Below are positions 55,910-64,000 of a DNA stretch of 64,000 bases, piece after piece. Location of the stretch: NCBI GenBank assembly GCA_035610365.1, contig CM069432.1:4526001-4590000 (forward strand), in the 5' to 3' direction. Below the pieces are notes generated by a model, which saw only the letters and a program-made list of their open reading frames with translations, had not been told where the DNA came from and did no database searches. Both the position numbers and the translations under genes were made by a program. Position 1 is the first letter of the stretch. Each line of letters starts with the position of its first letter. The DNA comes from Aquatica leii (lineage: Eukaryota > Arthropoda > Insecta > Coleoptera > Lampyridae).

Positions 55910-56268
55910 GATGGCGACAGCCACAACACTTTATTAGAACGAAAGATGAATATAAGCTATAGAAATATATTAGTATAATTGTGGAAATACATCAGAGAGT
56001 ATTTCCCAGTGCTGATGATCCCCAAAAGGGGTGAAACGGCCGTACATGGGTTCTCTCTGGTGGTAATTTTTGCAATTGTACTGATATAGCTACTTTTCAC
56101 AATATTGGTTGGTGGATTGCAACTGTGTTAATATTCGATACGATCTTCAAATTTTCGCGGTTAGCAAATCCAACTACCAGCATGCTAAGATCTCTATAGC
56201 ACCAATTTGTTTATATTTTATAGGTGGGCTCATTAACTACCAGACGGCGACAGCCACAATACTTTTAT
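55910..56268. repeat. Direct repeat GGCGACAGCCACAA, 335 bases apart
   Basis: GATGGCGACAGCCACAACAC at 55910-55929 and GACGGCGACAGCCACAATAC at 56245-56264. Located just upstream of the BEL-3 gag start, so it may reflect LTR or leader structure of BEL-3; the LTR itself could not be delimited. Confidence 0.4.
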
Positions 56269-57261
56269 ATGTCAAAAAAATAAACTGTAAATTTTAATAG
56301 ATTTTTGTGCCTTTTTTATTGCCTTTTTGGCAGGTTTAATATGCCTTTTATGCCACTTTTTTTGGTATTTTTTCTTGCCTTACTATCAGCTCTTTAATTA
56401 TTACCCACGTGACTTATATTTCCCGACGCTTTACGTCTCGTGATAGATAAGTCTTGCTGCTTAGATTTCTAACGTTTACTATTATTTTATACAGTAATTA
56501 AAATCAGTGCATGGATTGAACCATAAAAACATAATCTATAATTACCACATAAAATTAAATAATTAAAAATATTTCTTTTTATATAAAATTTGTAATGTTC
56601 TTGTTTCTTTAGTAAAAGTTGATTTTAATTGATTCTAATAAGTGCAGCGGATATGTGAATTACGTGAGTTGTAAAAAGACGCATTAAAAGTAATTATTAT
56701 TCTAACAAAGTCGTAATGTGTTATTTTGTAATGTAATGTTGATCGATGGTGATCATTTTACAACGGCAAAATTTGATTTATGATTGTGCATATAATTCCG
56801 TTACGAGTTTCGGAAGAAAGCATTCGCCACTCAAATCCCCACAAGCATCGTTGAAACTTACGGTGATGTCATTGAGGTGACTTTAAGTCAATATTTACTC
56901 AACCTCAGTAACTGTTTAGTTGCAAAATAAAAATGGCAAGTGGATCATATAATTTGCAGCAACGGTTTTTATTAAAAAATTATGATTAGAAAAACTGAAA
57001 ATTTTACGTTGACTCGTCTCGTTTTTTTTTTAATTTATATGTTGGCATAAACGCCTAATAAATGACATTAAAATGTACTTAAAACAAAAATATGTATAAT
57101 AAAAGGTTTATGGGCATTTTTGCTTAGAAAGTGAAAGATTTATTCGATTATTACACATTGATTGAACTCATTTTTACTTTCCTATAAGGAAAGTATTGCG
57201 GTCGGTTTTTTTCACACAAAAAACTATTTAGAATTTCGGAGCAGAAATATCAAAACATCCA
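56269..57261. other. No recognised gene
   Basis: AT-rich. A short conserved-looking stretch at 56790-56930 (one frame reads FRYEFRKKAFATQIPTSIVE) could be exon debris but has no recognisable family. Confidence 0.3.
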
Positions 57262-57962
57262 GTGTTTAATTTCCAAGCTTGCTTTGTAGTTTACTGCCAA
57301 CATGAGCAGCAGTTCATAATGCTCGCTCAGGTTCTACGTTGGTTGGAGGAATGGACAATAGATACTTATATGCTGATTCTAAGTGATATCCACGAACTTC
57401 TCCATTTTTTTTCACGTCTATTTGCCAACCCCAATTCATTTTGTATTTGTACTTCAGGATCTAGGGATTTTATACTCTTATCAATTTCCAGCTGTAACTT
57501 TTCCTTTAATGTCAATTGGGGCTGAGAGGTTTCTGTCCTTAGCTCATCATCTGTTTGTGATCCTGACCTTTCTTCTTCTTCCGTGTCATCTCGACTATTA
57601 AGTCTTTTAACAATACTCTTTATTAGCGTCCTCACTAAAGCCTGTGTAGGAACTGGAAATAAGTCATGCCATTCCAAATCCGATAATAACTGATTTTCAT
57701 CATCTTTTCGTGGATTTTTTAAATAATTTAACACACCGGTTAAATTATCAATTGCTTCTACTGTCAATTTAATTGGGGTCAGCACATCAACAATTTTATT
57801 TACCAATCTTCTAAGCGAATTGAATGATTGAGATCTATAAGAGCTTTTTGAATGCAGATTTTTAAAAGATAAAATCGCTCCAGCATAGTTAAAAGGCTAT
57901 TCCACCTGGTTTTACAGTCCAAAATAAGTGACAACTTTTTTCCATGTTCAATTTTCACGTAT
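57262..57962 (-). pseudogene. hAT transposase fragment
   Basis: Minus strand. It begins near 57962 with HGKKLSLILDCKTRWNSLLT, then MLERFYLLKICIQKALIDL, a hAT-type central region. After a stop near 57835, 57806-57366 continues with VNKIVDVLTPIKLTVEAIDN, then a longer acidic loop (DDTEEEERSGSQTDDELRTE) and LKEKLQLEIDKSIKSL. The C-terminal dimerisation region is not found. Only about 230 residues remain of a family usually over 600. No TIRs seen. Confidence 0.65.
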
Positions 57963-58174
57963 TTTTGAAGTAGTGTTTAAGATAGGTAAATCGACTAACA
58001 CAAGTCTAACAACTATATTTATTTTAACCATAGTATAAAAAAATACAAAAACACAAATAGAATAAGACATATCTAACAACTCTGGATTTGCCAACAATAT
58101 CGCAGTACGACTAATAATAAAGGACCTTTAAATTAGGCAACATTTTGTACACATAAGCAGCAAGTTACATTTAA

Positions 58175-60394
58175 CCTTCCACCAAGCGCGCTCTGTAATT
58201 TCACATGAGCGGGCGCTTGTCGTAAATTTTACGTCTTCAAATGGTGTTTTCTTTACATACATTTTAAGAAATTGGTTTGAGGGTAGGAAAAATGAAATAT
58301 TATGGCAGCAATTAAAAAATATATGTGAACAAAAAAACTATGGAACACTTTAAAAAAGAAAATATTTCAGAACAAAAAAAAAACTTCATCAAACTATTGG
58401 TCAGATTCGACATCCTCGTCCTTACAACAATTGCAAACCACCTCAACCGCAGAATGGTTCTTGCAAGTAAACGACTGACAACGGCTACACTTCATTGATG
58501 CTGATGATATTTTCTTTCTAAGTGCACATGGTCGACACACTCTGCGTTTTGGAGGAGTTCTTCTTTCATCTTGTGTTATCCGGTCAACATCCCGACCGTA
58601 ATTCACTTTGAGAAAAGCATCTTAAGGTCTTAAGGTAATTGTTTAAGACTTGCTCTGAAGATAAGATGCTCTTTTATCTAACTCAACGCCAAATTTTTCA
58701 GAAAAACTCTTCGATACTTAGAAACTGCAGTTGGACAGCCAAATTTGAATGAAATTTGAACGTTTATACAACCAATATTCATCAGAATGTAGAAAATTAC
58801 ACATGGCCATCTCTTTGTTATTCTAGAGACCGAGTAAGTCGCACACATTTTGTCGACAGTATCAGCTCCGCCTTTAGTTTCGTTGTAGTTCAGTATCAAC
58901 TGAGGTTTTTGGATGTTGGGATCTATTTCGTGGTCCTCATGTAATGTTGACAGTAATATTACAGATTTATTTTTCCGCAGTACATAGGAAATCAGCATTT
59001 TGTCCTTTTGGAAATCAAAAAGAGTGGATCCAACAGTCCTACTTTTGCATGGCAAGAAATTCTTTGGGTTTTCAGCTTTATTTTTCTTCATTGTGCCCAA
59101 AACCGTTGTTTTTCTCGTAAGCAAATAATCAGCGAGTGGTACACTTGTATACCAATTATCGATGGTCAAATTCCTGTTTGAGTTTTCTATTGGTTTGATT
59201 AGACGTTTTACTATTTCCGTTGAAATATTAGAGGCGGTAAATGGACCATCCCGTTTTTTTCCGCAGTATATTTCGAGATAAGATGTATAAAAACTTTTGG
59301 CATCACATAACGCAAAAAACTGCAGCTCGTATTTTGCTGGCTTGCTTGGAATATACTGTATAAAGGAACAGCGACCTCTAAATAGATGCAGCATCTCGTC
59401 GATTGTGGTATATGCACTCAAATTGAACGATGACTTACAGTTGTTGACAAAAGCTTGGAAAATGTCACGTATCGCTGCCAGTTTGTCAACGTTCTTGTTT
59501 TCAACACTGGTCTGCTTGTCATCGAATCTCAGGCAACGGGTTATGAAGAGACATTTCTTGTAGCTCATGACAGCTTTTGCTATTTTAATTCCCGTACCCA
59601 GGTATGCCATAAATTCATGACGGGTCAAGTTTTTACAGTCCCGATCTCGAGAATATTGGTTGTCAACTCTTAGCTGATCGATATACATATTTGTGTATTT
59701 CCAAACATCGTCAATCATGGAGAGGTCGATGATTTAGAAAAACGCATCAAGTTCATTTTCGATACCACGAGCACGTTCACTCAGGCCAGTGGGTACCGTG
59801 ACAACGTTTATCTTCTTAGTTTTTCGAGAAACACGGTAAGTTGTCTTCCGCCACTCGGTTGATTTGTTTTTTCTAATGAAAATTTCTTTCATCGGTTCCT
59901 CCTTCCCTTCAGATTAATCGAAAGTATTTTCTTGTTCGGTAGCACTCTCTTCATCCTGTTTACTAACTTCTTCTTCCGAAAACTCGCTGTCACTCCAAGG
60001 AAAGTTAGTCTCCTCATCTTGCTCAGGCTCATTGAACATATCTCGGACGATTTCTTCTAGCTCTGTTTGTGTAAGCGGTTTATGAGCCATAATGAAACAC
60101 GTCTGAAACGAAAAAGCACATTTAGCTATAAAGAAGACGATATAAATGATAAAGAAATCATAAAAAAGGAGTTTATTTAATATACTTACAGTACAAGGCG
60201 CGTGTCGTAAAATTTACGCTCAACGGAAATTTTCTAAATGTCAATAGATAACAAACACTTTTGTGCACACCCGATAGAGATTAGAAAAACCATGACTTTT
60301 AAATAGCTCGAAGCTCGATGATCGCGACTAAGTTGTAAAAGTGGGGGAAGCGATTAGGTGCGTTTGTCGTAAATTTTACGCGCCCGGTGGAAGG
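58175..60394 (-). mobile_element. piggyBac-like transposon with TTAA flanks
   Basis: 2220 bases between TTAA at 58171-58174 and 60395-60398. Left end CCTTCCACCAAGCGCG; right end complemented CCTTCCACCGGGCGCG, 14 of 16 identical. Near-palindromic 13-mers CGTAAATTTTACG at 58221-58233 and 60368-60380 and CGTAAAATTTACG at 60206-60218 form the subterminal repeats typical of this superfamily. Confidence 0.92.
58394..60090 (-). pseudogene. piggyBac-like transposase, with stops and a frameshift
   Basis: DDD transposase that cuts and pastes at TTAA. Start ATG 60090 (MAHKPLTQTELEEIV), followed by an acidic N-terminal region. The frame has stops at 59914-59916 and 59734-59736, then is open from 59718 to 58678. 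The catalytic triad is present: TTIDEMLHLFRGR, NLTIDNWYTSVPLADYLL and NETKGGADTVDKM. A further stop after LALS (58678) and a frameshift precede the C-terminal Cys-rich zinc ribbon at 58606-58394 (CRPCALRK, CSRCQSFTCKNH, CNCC). With three or more lesions the protein is dead, but the TIRs and catalytic residues are preserved, so the copy is fairly young. Confidence 0.88.
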
Positions 60395-60398
60395 TTAA

Positions 60399-62430
60399 TA
60401 AATTAAAGTTAGTAAATACAACAAAAACACTGTCGATTAGAATGAAATTATGGTGACTGTACATTATTGAAACCAAGCGCACCGTTGAAACTTATTACAA
60501 AAATACAAAAAGGTAGCGATAACAAACAAGCAAATAATTAAATATCAGAAACAGAGTATTTACTCAGCTTTCTAAATATGCGATTAGCTAATGGCATCTC
60601 CAACACACATTCTCTAAAATTTCTGCAATACGTATATACACAGTTACCGCAAATAAGTTGCTAAATATCATAAGATTGATTAAAATCAAAGAGCGCTAAG
60701 CTTCCCGAAGTCAATTATCTTCCGTGCGTGCATTATTAATTCGTCACAAAAATTTTCCATAGTAAAAGAATATGTGCGGGTCACTAAAACTGTTACCCCA
60801 TCACATTTCTTATAACCAACACATCCAAAATCGCAATTAATTTACTCACTACCAGCGTGACTGATCTAAGATACCTAAAATGCAGAAACCTATAGGTTAA
60901 CAAACGTTTTGTTTGCTTAAAGATTGAAGCGGAAATATGATCATAAGTGGCCTCCAGTGCGTAAATGACATTTATCACTGGGATAAATTCATACAGCACA
61001 AAAATTATACCAAAATGTTTTCAACATAACAATCCTACAGTAGCGTGGTTTGTGTTGACCTTGAGATGGACTTTTTAAGACAACAAGGTTGCTATAACAA
61101 ATATTCTTGTTTTATATGTTTATGGAATAGCATAGCTAAATCAAAACGTAAATGGTTATTAAGATGGAAAGCTAATTTTATACCTGCGTAATTTAAATAA
61201 GTTTTAAATAAACCGCGGGCTAAAATCACAACTTATAAATATTGTAAGGTAACGTTGTCAATTCAAATGTGAAAATGCTAGCAAAGTGAATCACTGGACG
61301 GTAGTTTTAGTTTTTTGGGGTTCTTTCGCAGTAGGAGAACACTGCTACAAATGCATTGGCGGTCATATAGTTTTATAATAACAAATGATGTGATCAACAT
61401 GAGTGAAATACGGTGTCAGAACTCAAAACGTTAGACAAGAAAATATTCGTCTCCTAGGGAAACACTAGTTCCAGGTAGCTTGAATATTATAAATACAACT
61501 ATTGTACCACGGGATCGTATCATATTGTCGACTCTGCATATTAAAATTAGTCTGATGAACCAATATTGAAGCAATAAACAATGACGGTGAATGTTTTGAG
61601 AATATTTTGATAACTGTTTTGAATCTGACTTTGGAAATGTTTGAAGCAGGCACTCAGAATCATGTAAAATATTTTATGCAAATGACTTACTGTTGGGCGG
61701 TGTTATCAAAACTTTGTCGTGTTTGTTTTTTCTGTTTTTTACAAAAGTTCTTGTTCTACATTTTTTAACGTACATTGTATTAAATTATTTAAATTAGCCA
61801 TAATAGGCAGCCTCTATCAAAAACCAGAATAATTGAGAAATTTTGTCAATTAAGCAATAATAAATGATTTTTTTTTAATTTACTGTTCTCAATCCGAAAC
61901 CACGGATTTTTGTGTTGTGTGAATTGAGATTTGATATTAAAAAGCTACTAATTACGTACGAAAAAAATACGGTTTCACTTAGAACACGTCGTACAAGTTC
62001 TACCGCTTTATGAATTGAAAGATTGAAACCACAATTGAAACTATCGTGGGCTACAAGCTTTTTCGCACCTTTAAACTGCATATTAAAATCTTGTAGTGGG
62101 GATTGCGCCGTCACGTTACAATGCTTGCTACATACACAGGCATGGACTTCAAAAATGGTAACCCTAACATAAAGAAATGCCTATTTAATATACGTTGTTT
62201 TGAATAAAAACCATAATAAATTAATGTTTTTGAGTAATAAAAAGTAGATGTTAGAAATTATTTATATATAAGGTAGTTTGAATTGCGTGGTTGTATTAAT
62301 GTGGGTAAAACCCGATTTATGTTTATTTCACCGCCGGCATTAGTTGTCGAGTATTGTAAAAGGCACGAATTTTTTAAATAAAGTCCATACTAAATAAGAT
62401 TATTAATTATTATTATTATTCACATTACGC
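60399..62430. other. No recognised feature
   Basis: AT-rich, only short frames without recognisable content. The last few hundred bases before 62435 (AATAAA at about 62379, simple TTA repeats, ending GCAACA) may be the 5' LTR of BEL-4. Confidence 0.35.
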
Positions 62431-62434
62431 AACA

Positions 62435-62450
62435 TGGTCCTTCGAACCGG
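62435..62450 (+). promoter_or_regulatory. Candidate primer binding site of BEL-4
   Basis: TGGTCCTTCGAACCGG, sharing TGGTCCTTCGA with 1039-1050. Preceded by GCAACA, which fits an LTR ending in CA, and followed 205 bases later by BEL/Pao gag sequence. Confidence 0.45.
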
Positions 62451-62476
62451 ATATATGTGTGATATCACACATATAT
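62451..62476 (+). repeat. Perfect 26-base palindrome after the primer site
   Basis: ATATATGTGTGAT followed by its exact complement ATCACACATATAT. It directly abuts the candidate primer binding site and could form a hairpin in element RNA. Confidence 0.7.
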
Positions 62477-62654
62477 AGAAGATTATTAGAAATGCAGCTG
62501 CTGTTGGATAATTTCTTATGGCATTGTTCTTCAACTCGTGGACAGTGGCCCGGTAACGATCCAGGTATATTTTCCTTTCATTTATTTCCCTAAACGTTTC
62601 ATATTTAAACAATTTGTTTTAATGCATACTTATTAATATTAAAGCGACACATAC

Positions 62655-62915
62655 TCGGTTTTGTAAGTTCATAGTAATTATCCTCAATTTGTTCAATTGC
62701 CTATTATATCAATTCCCGAATTCGATGGACACACTAAGGCATGGTTAAAGTTTTGTGACACATTTATTATTATCTCTTATTCGCTGATATGCACAAATTT
62801 TATTATCTTCTTGGTGCGCTACGCGGGAGGGCTGCCAAGGTTATCAAATGTTTTTTAGAGTGAAAATTATCAACTATGTTACAAGCTTTTTGGGTGTTAC
62901 GAACCTTGCACGGCC
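62655..62915 (+). pseudogene. BEL/Pao gag fragment (BEL-4)
   Basis: DUF1759-type gag remnant in two frames. The first reads YPQFVQLPIISIPEFDGHTK, then AWLKFCDTF; after a frameshift near 62785, HKFYYLLGALRGRAAKVIKC and later LQAFWVLRTLHGQTCN. The order IPEFDG-W-F-KFYYLxGxLRGxAAKVI is diagnostic for BEL/Pao gag. The rest of the element is absent downstream, so only the 5' end survives. Confidence 0.65.
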
Positions 62916-64000
62916 AAACTTGCAATAGTCGGAGATGGGTAGGTTCACAAGGAATATATAAAAGATGTTTCAGGGCGCCAGAGCTTCTCCCCAAGTAATA
63001 CTTCTGTCCGCTCACAACAGAGAGGTGCATAACTTCTAACAATTCGAAGATTCGTAATCCTTCTACTCAGCTGTTCGAGTAGCCCAAATTGGTTCGTAGG
63101 GAACAATAAGCACACAACTTTAATCGCTTTCAGTCTATCATTAACATTTATCACAGCTATATTTATACTAGGCAAAAGTCATTATACCTCGAAGTTAGAG
63201 TTACTAAAGACTAGAAGAGTTTACTCTAATTATTAACAACGGTATTAACATTTGATTTCGTAACAGTCCATTTAGAGAATTATAGAAACAAGAAAAGTTA
63301 AGATCTCGATGCCTACAACATCGGCAACCCACCACACACAATTACAATGATCCGAAGTACATGTCCTTCAACTACATACAATATGCGAGACAGTGATTTC
63401 ACTGATTTTAAATACCCTATTGGTAGCTACACGTTATAAGTATTCACTAACGTTAAATTGTAATACAACAGTTTGTGAGTAATTGTACGTGACAACGATA
63501 TATCTAAAGTAAATTCAAATCACTCACCCGAATTCCAGCATCCACTAGCCCGAAGAAAAACGTTTTTCTTCTTTAGTGGGCTGTAATAAATATTAACACG
63601 AATCGTGTCACAACCCCAACTCACAATTGATAGTTCGGCTAAAACTATTTTGTATTAAGTAATTCATGAAATCTATCTCAAAAGCAAACAAAACGTGCAT
63701 CGACTACTGTATGTAGTGAGATCTAAAATAGGTGGTTGTTAATATGATTAACGTCGTGTCATCCACGTGTAGCACTGTTTGCCCTGGAAAGGCTCCGCAA
63801 TACCCTAATTTTGTGGCGTGGAAACCGCCTTCCGCCAGCGCCCGTGTACGGTAACGTGATGACTTATTTAGCAGTGGTTTACAATATCCATTTACCGAGA
63901 ATGTAACATGTTCGAAATGGAGGAACGCAAAATGGCTGTTAAAAGGAAGAAAGAATTACGAACGAATTTTTAATAAAAGACGGCAGTAGCTTACCCTGTA
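62916..64000. other. No recognised gene; one hairpin
   Basis: TATA-like ATATATAAAAGATG at 62957-62970 and a hairpin at 63542-63579. The final 100 bases contain a short frame MFEMEERKMAVKRKKELRTN at about 63909 without recognisable homology. Confidence 0.3.
63542..63579 (+). repeat. Hairpin with 20-base perfect palindromic core
   Basis: GAAGAAAAACGTTTTTCTTC at 63552-63571, extended by CCACTA and TAGTGG arms at 63542-63547 and 63574-63579. Confidence 0.65.

Noticed and set aside
56790-56930. Possible host exon (FRYEFRKKAFATQIPTSIVE)
   Set aside because: Two frames look equally plausible, no splice acceptor stands out and no family is recognised.
1-64000. CRISPR arrays, operons, bacterial promoters or rRNA/tRNA genes
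   Set aside because: No regularly spaced repeats, no gene clusters with prokaryotic spacing and no tRNA or rRNA signatures were seen; the content is eukaryotic transposable elements.

Overview
This is a gene-poor, AT-rich stretch of an arthropod, most likely insect, nuclear genome. The evidence is the mix of element families (BEL/Pao LTR retrotransposons, Jockey, RTE and CR1 LINEs, Penelope-like elements, Transib, piggyBac, pogo and hAT DNA transposons). There is also one spliced exon encoding a thrombospondin type-1 repeat, with no operon-like or prokaryotic gene layout. Species cannot be fixed from the sequence. The only confident host coding sequence is that exon (16369-16523, + strand), so much of the window may be intron or flank of an extracellular-matrix type gene.

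Layout: 1-4240, decayed BEL/Pao element (BEL-1, +), truncated in its reverse transcriptase. 4452-5881, broken copy (-) of a repeated insect protein family of unknown function. 6417-7009, unidentified Ser/Thr-rich ORF. 8381-12515, 5'-truncated RTE-type LINE with an 11-bp target duplication, split by a nested Transib transposon (9193-11937) with its own TIRs and 5-bp duplication. 13446-15133, Jockey-type LINE relic. 15160-15745, a repeat whose second copy sits at 50782-52555. 16369-16523, host TSP1 exon.

17609-36930 is a nested and duplicated block. Two head-to-head pairs of Penelope-like elements (17609-21845 and 24643-28695) are each followed by the same Jockey LINE segment and the same BEL/Pao (BEL-2) segment. 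This indicates a segmental duplication. A hAT transposon (28914-30109) is present in one duplicate, and its empty site is preserved in the other. BEL-2 (31016-35540, -) lies inside a Jockey element whose 5' part resumes at 35560-36930.

38459-44234 is a ZBED/Buster-type hAT transposase gene split by an almost intact, full-length CR1-type LINE (39416-43452), the youngest-looking element here. 44500-47322 is a pogo-like element with TIRs, TA duplication and repeated subterminal motifs. 49553-55880 is a third BEL/Pao element (BEL-3, -) interrupted by the second copy of the 15160 repeat. 57262-57962 is a hAT fragment. 58175-60394 is a piggyBac-like element with TTAA flanks. 62435-62915 is the 5' part of a fourth BEL/Pao element. 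Nearly all element proteins carry stops, frameshifts or lost catalytic residues. The exception is the CR1 ORF2 of 928 codons.
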